From Macrotrachela quadricornifera (Eukaryota; Rotifera; Eurotatoria; Philodinida; Philodinidae): a DNA stretch of 64,000 nucleotides. A model generated the notes under the pieces. That model was not told where the DNA came from. It ran no database searches and saw only the letters and a program-made list of their open reading frames with translations. Positions 49,130 to 61,582 of the stretch are shown here, one piece after another (the first letter of the stretch is position 1; each line of letters starts with the position of its first letter). Made by a program: the position numbers and the translations under genes. The stretch lies in NCBI GenBank assembly GCA_022393335.1, contig JAJEKB010001331.1, positions 77,777 through 141,776 on the forward strand, in the 5' to 3' direction.

Positions 49130-49390
49130 TTAATATATTATACTAAGGAAACAAATTCTATCAAAAGATGCAATGTGAAAAGTTCTACAATTTATATAGT
49201 AAAAATTATTGTAGTTATTTTCAAAAAGAAGCAAAATTTTCTGCAGTCAATTTTCGCAAGGTTGAAGTTCGGTCGCTCGATATTTTGACCATTTTGAAAC
49301 TAAAAAGTACAACTATAAGAAAAGCGATCTTGTGTCAATTGTAAAGCTTTTTACGTTGTGTGTTATAGTATATTTTGCTTTTTAATATGT
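49130..49390. mobile_element. Relic of the 36-kb foldback family, duplicate
   Basis: Counterpart of 22150-22420, with the same GTGAAAAGTTCTACAATTT and ACCATTTTGAAA blocks. Confidence 0.6.
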
Positions 49391-51253
49391 AATAATTGAT
49401 GAAAAACTGAAGCCCAAAGTATTAGCGTTTAAAATATCTTATCCATTATTTTTTCAAAATCAAAAATGCATGTAACAAATTTTCTCTATTGATTTGCTTA
49501 CGTCCTGAGCTAAAGTCTTTGTTTTCACATAATAGGTATACTTTGATATGCTTTTTTACAATGATTATTTATTTTTTGATATTACTTAAGTAATTGCAAA
49601 GATATATTAATAAGAAAATTCCTGCAAACTTCTTCCCTATATATTATATTCTGAAAGAGAAAAACTAGACTCATTTCCCTATGATAAAAACTTCACTTCG
49701 ACTTATTCTTAAAAAATTGAACTTTTTTAAGAGAAAGGGGATCTTTCGCTATTGATATCAGACATACTGATATTCGCAATGACTTCGGTCTTCTGATTAT
49801 TCTCATGAACAATTTTCAAACTGATATGATTGTTAAATTTACTTAAAAGAATCGAATTTAATCTTACCTGATGATTTTATTGTGTCATTTGATAATTGTA
49901 AACTAAAACAAATAATTTAAATTAATTTAATTTAATTTAAAATTCAAACACATCTTGATTCGTATTTTTCAATTATTTTTTAGTTATACATAAGTAAATA
50001 AAGCTTTAAGTAAATAGAAGAGATATGTGAAACTAAATTATTTTCTTTTTTCTATATATGTTGAACTAATTAAAACTTCGGTTCTGTTCTGTTCAAAAAA
50101 TGATAATTTTCAGATTAAACTTGTGTCTTGTACAGACAAAATTTATAGAAAAAAATGGCTCACATTCTACATAAAATTCTATGTTTATATACAAGATTAC
50201 ATTACAAAAGAATTCAAGTGAAAAGAAAGTCATTGAAAAGTTTTTAATCTATCACAAGTATCCATTAAGACAATTCGGTGTCAGCCACAAATCTATTGTT
50301 AATCGAAATTTTTGCTCATCACATCATATATAAACCGAAGTTTTCAAAAGCGGTTAAATTCGTGCTCTCATATATCTGCCAACTTGTACTGCGATATGAG
50401 ATACGATCTTTACTAAACAATTTCTTAATATAACTTGTAGGAGTTTTGGAAAAAATTAGCTAAGATCTCGGTCATTCGTAATTAGTTCAGTTGATCCAGT
50501 ATACTTCCCACTAAATCGTTGTAAATCTTGGTGAAGTAATTTCAGTTTTCTAAAATTTTAATAAAACGCGAATGTCTAATGGTCAATTTAATATTTCGAA
50601 ATTGTCTCCTATATCGCAACTTTCAAAGGCCACGATTTTAACCAATTAGATGAAACTGTCAATATAATACCGTTCATTTGATGTTTAATATCTAACTTTT
50701 ACTGTGTTTCAAAAAGTACACGTTCAAATATTTAAAAAAAAAGCGAATCATCGATTCACTTTTGGTAGTTTAATATAATTAGATAATATTCGAGATCTCA
50801 TTTATCACAATTTAGTAAAACTTTTTCAAAAATAATTTACTATTGAGAGAATAACGATCAGAATAATAACAATAAAGATAAACTTATTCTCTCAAAAGAT
50901 ATATTTAGAGAAACATAGTTTTCAATGTTTGTAAGTTATAAATAATATCAAATTTTATAAAAATATACAAAAAGATATTAATGCGAGAGATAAGCTTAGA
51001 AATAAAATACGATCTATTCGATATGGATCAATGCCAGTGATTATAGTTGAAAAAAAACTAGAGCCTATTTTTAACCTTAGACTAGTCCCGAAATCTTTAT
51101 TTCTATCGTTAACATGGTTTTTCATGTACTCGATTTTTTGAATATGTTATATTTATGAAAAATAATGAATTTTATTTTAGCATAAATAATTATGATCTGA
51201 AATTTTTTTTTAATTTTTTTTTGAATATATCTGAGAATAACAATAATACCTGC

Positions 51254-52123
51254 TTATTGATTTGGATATTGATTGAGAAGTGGCTGAAATAGGGTTGAAA
51301 GTTATTGAAATATCCTTGAAAAAATCCAATTATGATTTTAAAATTTAATTATTGATTAAATAATAAAAAATGCTTGACTTACTTTTGATGGAGGTTCAAG
51401 AAGTGCATATTGTGGTTCAATTTCTTTAAGTTGTATCATATGAAGACTACCTGGCTGATTAAGGCAAGCAACAACTGTGAATTGTCGTCCAGGTGGAAGA
51501 AGAATTTCATCTTCATTTTGAAAAACGGAATGATTCCGAATATCTTTCCCACTCATACATTCGATAGTAAGTAAAGTTCTTGTTCCTATCGAACCCAAAA
51601 ATTGTTCATTTTCCAAAACGTCGATTGTTGAGGTACATGAACTAAATCCCCACCAAGTAATTGTTTCTCCCTTAGGATAATCTTTTCTCATATCACGTTT
51701 AATACCACGATAAACAAAACGATTTTGTGATGGTAGACGTGCAAATGCAGTTAAAATTAATTTTAAGAATAAAAACCATGGAACTAATTTTTTTCGATTT
51801 TCAGAACGAAGAGTTGCATTTAATACATAATAAAGACATTCTTCCTGTGGTTCCCATTCCATTGAATAAAGCATTATTGAAGCTGATTCATCTATCGAAA
51901 GATTATCAGCTGGAGGTTTTTCACATCTTATTTTAGCTATATATGTCATTCGTTTAACATCGGGTACAACTGAAACAATTGATTCAACAGCTTCTTCAAT
52001 TGTGACCAGAGGTTCTTTTTCATAACCTTGAATAGGCATTAACATTCGACGAGGTTCTTCAACAAAATCTGAATATCGTTGATTATGTTGTGAATCATTA
52101 TTATCAGGATATTTTGAAGCCAT
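51254..52123 (-). CDS. Arginine ADP-ribosyltransferase (R-S-E type), intact copy
   Basis: Two exons. 52123-51383 encodes 247 residues and ends at a strong GTAAGT donor. After a 99-nt intron ending CCCTATTTCAG, exon 51283-51254 adds PLLNQYPNQ and a TAA. The family moves ADP-ribose from NAD to arginine on proteins. All three catalytic landmarks are present in order: the Arg of VYRG (residue 139), the S motif WWGFSSCTS (157-165) and the ExE motif EDE (204-206). There is no signal peptide or membrane segment, so a cytosolic enzyme is inferred. The start ATG is the first in frame and is shared with the dead copy at 24103-24775. Partner and substrate are unknown. Such genes are expanded in bdelloids. 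Confidence 0.88.
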
Positions 52124-53469
52124 TTGTTAATGTCAAGTATCAAATTAATTCTTAAAAATACTAAAATTAATTATACCAAAGATTAGTTTCTGTCCAAATT
52201 ATAATGATAATTTAAGTAAAGACTTTAATGTCAGTATTTTCAAAGAGGTGAAAGATGTTTATTTGAAATATGAATCATAGCTTATATGAAAGTTTTCTAT
52301 TATTGAAGTAAAAAGAGCAAAACAATGTTGCTCCAAGTATCGTTAATAATTCAGATAAACCGTTTTCTATAACTATGGATAGATGTCTAATCTGAGTAGA
52401 AGAAAATGGTAAGATTTTTCAAATTTCATTTACAAGTATAGCAGAGAAACGAAAAATTTATCCTAGATGAAGATGTATCAATGAGGTTAAGAGGTATCTT
52501 ACTGATTGTAAGAAATATTATATAATTCTTTGACAAGCTTTCAGAATGTCAACACATCAAACTGTAATTTAAGGTAAAAATAAGTTTTTCGAAGAGGTGT
52601 GATATATGATCGACTGAGATGTCGAATCCTGTGGAGAGAGTTTGGAAGTGCTAGATGAATGCAGTTTTATTATCTAGAGTACCTCCAGACTACAGTGCGA
52701 CAACCTATGAGTAATTTCAAGTTTTTTTTGCTGGTACATTCCACAGTAATTTTAAATTAGTTGTGAGGACGAGAAAACAGTTGAATGAATTTTTGACTTT
52801 TCTATGTCTAAGTGTAGCAATTTAATTCCAAAAATACTGCATTTTCTATAGCAATAACGTATTAATAATCAGTCTCTACTATATGTATGAATCTTGCAAA
52901 TCATTCACTATACAATTTCAGTGATAGATGGACTCATGATTACCAAAAAAGGTTGGCATTTACTATTTCTCATAGATGTGTATTTATTCAACGCCTGAAG
53001 TGTCTTATATACTCTACATTTGATTCATAATAAAAAGATCCGTTACGTAGGCAAAAGCATTTTTATACAAATGAATATTTAAGGTCAGAATCTCTTAGTT
53101 GTTGCAGACTTCATCAAAAGCTTCTAAGTCTCAACCACTACAATAAAATCATTATTTTAAATACAATAATAAATATCGATAAAACTCATGTTTTGCTCTT
53201 CTACATAGTTTGACAAAAATTTTTATTTTATTTACACCATTTTGGTTTCTTTAGTTATTCTAACAGAATAGATATTTCTTGAGTTATAATTATAATTCAG
53301 ATAATAATTTATCTTTGATCTTTTTTTTCTGTCTGCTCTAGTTCAAGATAAAGCTCATCGATGCGACTCTTTTAACTTCTAACTAAGTCCGATCCATACA
53401 TCATCTATTGCTTTTCGTTAACTTCAGTTTTGAAAGCCATTAGCAACTAAATACGCATGTAACGAACAC

Positions 53470-55690
53470 AGTTAGTGAAATTCTCTATGAAACTTTATGA
53501 AAATGGCTGTTTGAACGATTAACTATGAAATTACATCCGGTCAATGTTGCAATGCCCCAAAATGACATACTTTCAATACATTCGTTTTCATATTAATGAT
53601 TTTGCGCCTTTCTTTCAAATTCATATGAAGAAACTAAATTGATCATCTCGTAGCTCATGAATAGCTCTATCAATTTAGCGAGTACCGTTTTCTTTGATAT
53701 ACACTAAATATATTTGAAGAAAATCCCTGCTTTGTCCCATTCTACTCATGCTCTGAGAATCCTCCATGAAGTTTCGTCACAATTTTAATTTTGTCATCAT
53801 AAATGGAAAATTATTACATGGGTAAATTTATTACTGAGTTGAAGAAAAACGTTTGCTCTATCAGATTCATAGGCGGCGGAACATTTTAAATCTAGGATAG
53901 GCTCGATATTTTTATGAGACTCTTATCGGCAGCATAAAAATGCAGAGATACTTTTTTATACTATGCTATTCAAATGAAACAGAATTAATACTGTTTATTT
54001 CGAACTCAAATTTATTAATGCTAACATTAGTGTAGCTCAGAGATGAGTGTGCAACCTATTATAGAAAAACTTTTTTAAGAAGCCATTCAGCTTTCGTCTT
54101 TTCTTGATTGAATAGTGACCTTGAAACATAGTCCATTGGATGCAACATTTTTGGATCCGAATCTAGGTAGACAGTCTTTGTACTCTCTGTCTGATAATTA
54201 TGTGAAATACCCTAGATTTTTTTCGATTAATTTTCGTGAACCAGCACATCTTACATATTTTTCAAACAACTTTGGCGATAATCTCGTAATAATCAAGTTA
54301 TAAATGGCTGTTATGTGCTGCTAGAGTTCATCACATCAAAATTTTAGGACTTGTGTCTGGATTCATATCTGATTCTGGCAACAGAAAAATTTCAGATCCA
54401 AGCTCGAAACTAGAGTCAATCAGATTCTGACTTTATCTGATGAGTTGTACCTTGAAAAGACTTTTAGTTTGTATTACTGGAAAATAGAATTATGGCAATG
54501 CAGCAGTACTTACAGAAAAAGAACCTCATTATGGATTTGTACATCGTGTTGAAAATGTTTAATTGGCATCTGAGATTAATCTTTGAGGAGGAGAAAGTTT
54601 TGGGTACCATCTAACAGATATGACTATAAGTATCCTATAGGGTTATCCTTCATTTATAACGAAAGAGCATAACGTGAACTCATTGAAAACGTGTGTTGCA
54701 ATATTTAGTACTACAAGATTCTATTTTTTCCCTAATTACATTGGCAGTTGCCGGTGACAAAAGTCAAAATTTTCACGCAGTAAGCAAGTTTGTTAATCTG
54801 ATAGAGTAAGAAGCAAATGTTTGAACCTCATCTAGGCTATGAAACCTGAATCTTGAGGAACTTTAGGCTACTCAAGTTTAATGATTCTGCCGCTTACGAC
54901 TGACATCGACTTTATAACAATGTGTCATCTGGTAGAAAAATATGAAAATTAACCAATAACAGAAAACTTTTACATTTAATGGATCCTACCAAAGCTTGAT
55001 CTGTTCAAGTTTGGTCATACTCAAGCTTACTCTTCATCAATCTAGGGCAAAATTGAGCCTATTCAATCTAATACCTCCACTGCCTGTGAAAGAGTACAGT
55101 TCTTTAATTATTTAAAGTTTATAGGTTATTTTGAATTGAAGCCTGAGACAATAATTAAATTATCTCAGATTGAAAATAAGGAATTCTACGTAGATGCAGA
55201 CATCAACAAAAACCAATCAGTATGTCACTGGACACGAGTTTATGATAGATAAAACATGGCTAACCTTATAATAACGCGCCATCTGTCAAAAAAACATGAA
55301 AATTAACCAAGATTATGAAACTTTTACATTGAAACGAGCCTAGCCAAGCCTATATCAAAACCTACTCAAGCCTAGTGGTTCTGCTGCTTCACAATCCTAT
55401 ATGAATATCTTCCTTTAACCTCCATTAGAAAGAGTGTCACTCAAAACACCGAAAACTAACATTGGAATTGGGCTTTGTATCTGGTTTTCTAAAAATGTGC
55501 ATTTGAAATTATGCCATTTCAGAATATTGCAGTCTTGCCTGGATATAATTCTATAGTTAATCGCTTAGGCAGCTCTTTTCATAAAATTTTGTAGAGAATT
55601 TCTCGGGCTATCTTTTGAAAAGAAATTCAAGTATCTACGTCATAAGTTGAATGAGAGATTGAAAAAATGCGTAGATGGACATTTCTCATG
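53470..55690. mobile_element. Insertion private to the right duplicate
   Basis: Interrupts sequence that is continuous near 26090-26140 in the left copy. At 54870-55080 and 55225-55400 a unit repeats with a period of about 357 bp (GAAAATTAACCAA, GAAACTTTTACATT). A hAT-like motif CAGAGATGAGTGTGCAACC lies at 54039. Clear termini were not identified and no gene is supported. Confidence 0.5.
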
Positions 55691-56650
55691 GGACGCCCAT
55701 TACAAAAAGGTTGTACAAAAAGACCAATCGTTTCAGTTTCTGTTGAGGTTTTCTAAATTGAAGCGTAATAGGCAGCTCATAACTGCTTGTTGATGGTTCG
55801 ACTGTTCGAAGATCTTCTCAGAAATATCAATTATTCGATAAAACATCAAATTAAGTTGTTATTGCAGTAGGATACATTGAAATTTGTTCTTTCAAAATAT
55901 ATATATATATAGCTTTTCAATAAGCGATAGAGCTTCACCAGTCTCATTTAAAAAAAAATTCAAGAGCTACTATCTTATTTTTCGAAATGACGAAGATGCA
56001 TAAGAAAGCAAAATGATTCACTGATATTTTTCTTAACTAATCCTATTGAATCATACATTAGCTGAAAGAATACGCTGAAAATAGCGTTTTAGTATCAATT
56101 TCATAGAGTTTCGATAGAATATTGACTAATAGAAGCTATCAACAAAATAACTCATTTTTGAACCATATTCTAATAATCGATTTCAGTGCAATGAATTCAA
56201 TTTTAGAAATATAAGATAAGATAAGACAGCATGGAAATGACGAGCCTGATAGTTCTTTAATAAGACTTCAATCTTTCATATAAATCATCAATTAATTATT
56301 TAATTGCATGAGATTATTATCTATCTTCATTTTTTTCATGAATATTTGAATTTAAAAATTGAAATGACCAAAATTTTAATCTCACTCATTTGATGATTCT
56401 CCTTTTAAACATCTACAAAATCATATTCATCACGAAGTAAAAAAAACTATGACTATTGGAAAATTTTCTGAACATGCTCCTCTCGAGAAGTGGTTTTATA
56501 CTTTTTTAAACAGCATTTAGAAGATTTTCATTGCAATGCAAAAAAGTTAAGCTAGTCCATGTGTCCCGATCGCTCCTCAGAAATCATTGAACGATAACCT
56601 CAATGGAAATGTTGCTTTTATTGTCAGAACACCTGCTATTTTGGCGATAA

Positions 56651-58231
56651 ATACAAGTGTTGATTAGATGAGTTATATTGTTGTTTTGGAAATACGTTGA
56701 AATCGAGTTACGATAGAAACAAAAATATACAAGATACCGAAGATGTCAGTGTTCTCACCCCTATACCTTTCTTACATGTTCAATATCTCTATATCTCATT
56801 CGATATCTACCATTACCTTAAAGAAAATTTATTTAATTTCCAAAAAAATCAGAACAGATCTGTAATGAATAAATATCTGTGTAAAGACATCTAATTGCCT
56901 ACAACTATTTTCTTTGGAAGAGTCATATAATTCGTCAGAAACGCATAAAGAGTGCAATATTCTATAATTTCTATCATTTTTTGTTAGGTAGTAGCTCATA
57001 TGTATATCTTCACATGGATTCTTATCATTTTCTCTTCGTTTTATATATCACATATATTTGAATTTTCCTTTTCTATACATCACGTAGAGTTGGATGTTCC
57101 TTTCCCGCACATAATATATGTATACCATTTTCCTTAACAAGTTCTCTCTCTCTCTCTATCCATCATTTAATGGACAATTCCTAAAGACCTGGCATCTGTT
57201 ATTCTTTGTCTAGCTTGTGGCTTTTCTTGAATAAACAGAAGTGAGATACGAAGGTATTATTATCTTATTAATAAATCGACGATCTAGAGTTAGACTCCTA
57301 ACACAAATAACATAATAAAAAGTAAATAATAAAGAGCTCTAAGAAATCTGTTCGTATTAAGAACACTGTTAGTAGACTTGATAACTTAACCGTTCTGGTT
57401 TCTTTAACGATTCCAGAACGCTTTTTCTACGGATTTCGCTCCGGCTTCATTCTCAGTTTTCGCTTTTTTGGACCACTGAATTCTATCTTTGTAACAGTAG
57501 CATTTACATCCTGCATTTACAAATTATTAATTTGCTGATCAGATATAAATATTTATCGAACACTAAATTTAATACTGATGATATGATTTATTTATTGAGA
57601 ATTTCTAAGATAAAATTGAGCAAAAAATTTGTTGTCTTACTTTTAATATGAATTTCAAATAATGTTCTTGAATGTTGGATAAAAATTGAATGATTGGTAT
57701 AAATTAGTAAATAATATAATTTTATGAAATACGATCTAAAAGAGAATTATGAAGTATATATACGATAGAAATTTGATTCTTTCCTTCACAAACAATGACA
57801 GACATCTTAGCAACGATCTTTTATAGATGTGATAAAAAGACTTAATAGCGTTCCTCTGTATAGAATTGATTAATCATGGCTAGTTATAATAATTAATTTA
57901 AAATTTATATTAATATTATTCGAATATTTTCCACTAAAAAACTGTTGTTTTTGTACAAGAATATGCCATGTATTGTATAATGCAATGTAATCTCTAAAAA
58001 AACAGTAGAAAAAATGTCAATATTTAAATAATTATTAATTACAGTTAATCAATTAGTGTATGGTAGTCGAATAGAACCAATGAACTTTTGTTAAGACATT
58101 GTTTTATATTAAGGATGATCGTTTATGCAAGGAGAGAGTTGATCGATAAGTTTATAGTCAAGTTTTAGTTGCCTACGATCAGCACTAACAACTATATCGT
58201 GCTTTACATTTTAATTCCGTAAGGACTGCAC
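56651..58231. other. Gene-free region with small structures
   Basis: A (CT)n run lies at about 57146-57160. A hairpin CGTTCTGG / CCAGAACG sits at 57391-57420, followed by a T-run. No exon is supported. Confidence 0.5.
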
Positions 58232-58551
58232 GACACAGCTTTTGTGGAACTCACATATTTTTTCGAAGAAAAATAGTGAGTGTAAGTTTTAAGACGAGGT
58301 TTTTTTGGCTCCCTCCTTAGATCCCATTACAGATACATCCATCGCAAACACCTTTCCATTGCAGCAGACGTGACATAATAAAGGATTCCTGTGAGTTACC
58401 ATCGTTCTCTTTTATCTTAAAGCTTTGCTGCAAACATAAATCTATCAATGTAGAGTAATACCATTATAAAAAAAATTTACAGTGACACAGCTCCTAGCTT
58501 GAATGAATATGTGAGTTTCACATTTTAGCCCTAAAAAAGCTGCGTTGACAA
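58232..58551. mobile_element. TIR element, copy B (inverted relative to 9.1 kb)
   Basis: The left GACACAGCTTTTGTGGAACTC matches the right end of copy A. The right end in reverse, TTGTCAACGCAG then GGGCTAAAATGTGAAACTC, matches the left end of copy A. The subterminal TAAGTTTTAAG and TTTGGCTCCC blocks are also shared. Confidence 0.8.
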
Positions 58552-61042
58552 GCGTTTTAATATCTCTAAATATATTTAAACTAACTTGAAACTTGGAAAA
58601 AAATCAGCTAATTGATAAAAAATGGTTAAAATGATTCAATAATGAATTGATATGCATTTTAATGATCATTCTTCTACTATTCTTTCGATTGAATATGCAA
58701 GAAAATGCTATAATGTGCAAAAGACGAAACATTTGCATCAATTTTGCATAAACATGCATGAATACATCGAAATATTTTCCTAACTCAAGTTTTTAACATA
58801 TATACTTTACTGTATCAGATGAATTTCTTCACCATGAAAACGTTTTCTTACATTAGCAATGCAATAAAAATTGAGAGGAACGACGATGATCTTACAAATA
58901 AGAGGCATGTATATGCATGAAAGCTAGTAGTCATTGGACACTTCAAAAAATAAACACGTTTTTTCGGTCAGCATAGTGCATTCTTTTACATGTGAGCTCA
59001 TCTTTAATGGGCAATACAAAAATAGCTAAAGTCTCGCACGTTACTCTATGTCTACCACAAAATTTTAAAAAAATGTATAGCGATACTGAATTGTATTAGT
59101 GATGTTTTTTACAAACACTATTTTATAGTATTGATATGAAGAATTCAATGAAGTTTTATTCATGTTGCAAGCAAATACACTAATCAACTTGACTCTTATA
59201 TACAGAACGTATGTCTTGTATGAATACAGAAGGATATTGCCGAGCACAAACCAATATCCACGTCTAAACAACTGAATGCATGATTGTTAATGTTACTACT
59301 TCTGCGTAATCACTACACAAGAAACATGACTGCGCCTTAAATATAGTCGTTCAATCAAAAATTTTAGATCAAAATGAATGCTAACCCATTTCATAGAACA
59401 ATATTTTTTGGGCATATAAGCAAATTCTTAAACCTAACGAATGAATATTGGGTGAAATATAGTAATTCCACTAATAGCATTTAACACATCCAAGGCTAAT
59501 ATTGTTGATTGAGCACAATCGGACTTAGTTCTCATGCAGTGACTCTTAGAATTTCGCGCGCAAGAAACACATATGCATCTGATGGATCACTTCTGCATGT
59601 TTTCATACACGCTAGAACGTTCGGACGTACCTTGTCTTCTGTTTTATAACGAGCCTTTGTAGATTTTTAGCTTTCTAGAAATGGCGATCTGCAGAGGATT
59701 TTTTATTATCAGGAGCAGAAAGGCACAGCCGGTTTCAGATTGCTAGGAATAGAGTTGAAAATGATATCCCTATACGCGCAACTCTATTACCAAAAGACAT
59801 TCTGAATAAAATGTTCAAGTCAGGGACATAATCCTAGTTCTCTGGTTTGATAACCAAAAAAATGAGCTTTTCAAAGGCAAAGGAGCGTAATTCTTTTTTT
59901 TCGTATTTTGATCAGTAAAAAAACCAAATTTTCAAAAGTAGGGCGGAGAAAGTGAATTTCTTTTTTTCTATTAATTTTTGGAAACAGAGGAAGCGTTACG
60001 ACGCACGCGCGTTCTCCCTATTTATGCTTCGAATTCGAGTAATACATACCTCACTTTGTGATGAAATGAAAGATAATCGAACTTCCTTGGTCTAGTCATC
60101 TGTCTTCTTCTAGTGACAACAACAGCAAGTCTTATCAGCATGCACATGTTTCTTGCACAACTACATATAACGACTACTACCGATAACAGCTTACTCTTCG
60201 CATAGGACAAGTAAAAAATGCTAATATATAGACGAACAAATATAAATTTTAATATCTCTTTTTACATGAACTTTTCCATTCAGACTGACTAGAGTTTTTC
60301 ATATGTATTTACAAATTTTCAATATGGAATAATTGTACTCTATTTTTCTTCTGGAAAATAATGTTGAAAACTGCACAAGTAAGCAAAAAATGAGTGAAGA
60401 TAACCGACATTACTAGTCCGAAATGTTCGCATTATGCATCAGGTCTAGTCTGAAATGTTCTTCGAATAGGTCTGTACTCGTATAGAATGTTCTTGAACTC
60501 ATACATAAAAATAAAATAAAAAAATAGATTTGAATAATTAACTTGACAGTATTCAAAATCGAACTGGCATTCTGACAGCAGACTAGGACAATGAGATAGA
60601 CTGACGTCATTTTATACAGTCTAAATCACAGATAAACTCTCTTCCTTTCATCAAACAACTGAAAATCAGTCAATATCAAATGATTTTTACTAGCCGGAAA
60701 CATCTTCAATAGTAATTAGGACTAATCTAAAGGTTATCTGCAATCGTCATCAACTAGTCCCTTTTTAAAGAATATTGTCATGTCCATTGGACATGATACA
60801 CTCTGTTTTCTCCTTCATGCATTTGTTTCGCAGTCATACTCCTCTTACATTTTTCTTCCTTCACACATGTATACATCTTCCTCCATCCTCCATATATTTT
60901 GTTTGTTTTGCTCCATCACCTGCACATTCTTTCTTTTGAGAGTATATATAGCTGAGGAGTGCGTGAATATGATACAAAATATACCAACAAAAAACAAAGG
61001 CTCTTCAGAACACTAAAACATGTTCCAGTGTATTATGTACTT
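58552..61042. other. Gene-free region
   Basis: At 59677-59833 an unstarted plus-strand frame reads RSAEDFLLSGAERHSRFQIA, then NRVENDIPIRATLLPKD before a stop; it has protein-like composition and may be a coding scrap. TCATGTCCATTGGACATGA at 60778-60796 is a near-perfect palindrome. Nothing else is supported. Confidence 0.4.
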
Positions 61043-61582
61043 CCAAAAAAACCTAGAATTCTAAAATTTGTGTATTGGCATCTGCCAGCACATGTACACG
61101 TATTGATGCGTGCGTGAGTACGGATATAACTTGTATGGATATCTTCCCAAAAAAAGCCTGAACAGATGCTTATTCACATGTACTCATCTATGAGTATATG
61201 GGGACTACTATGGTCTCCGTATTTCGGCCCTCACCCCCACCCTCAGAGAATAGACAGATGTTTGAGTGTTTTCGCCCTCATCCTCAAAAAAGTGATTTAG
61301 AGTATCCCAAGTCATGGAAAACTCTGATAGATCCCAGCGCGTAGAGATGAATAAAACTGAATTATTTTCTAATTCACTTTTTTTTTAATCACTTTGTAAT
61401 TCATTTAAGGCATCCAGTGATCAACTGGATACATGTATCAACTTGATAGATATATTCATGTCTTGTGAATATCATAAGTAAAACTTCGATAAAACATGTA
61501 TCTGTATTCACACAGCTGTGCATGTACTGGTACATAGTAGTACATGTCAGTACATAAATTCTACAATTCTAATTTTTTTTGG
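61043..61582. mobile_element. Foldback element rich in GTACATG motifs
   Basis: CCAAAAAAACCTAGAATTC at the left is mirrored by GAATTGTAG (reverse) and CCCAAAAAAAATTAG at the right. The inner GTACATG and CACATGTAC motifs are in inverted order. Boundaries are approximate. Confidence 0.6.

Larger units (their letters stand above)
47000..56650. repeat. Segmental duplication, right copy
   Basis: A direct diverged copy of 20345-26610, enlarged by private insertions at 47237-48389 and about 53470-55690 (plus about 150 bp near 55800-55950). It lacks the foldback element of the left copy. Only the ART gene is coding. Confidence 0.85.

Noticed and set aside
51727..51936. 69-codon plus-strand frame
   Set aside because: Antisense shadow of the ART gene.
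57391..57425. Hairpin plus T-run as a bacterial-type terminator
   Set aside because: The context is eukaryotic, with no gene upstream; it is kept only as a small hairpin.
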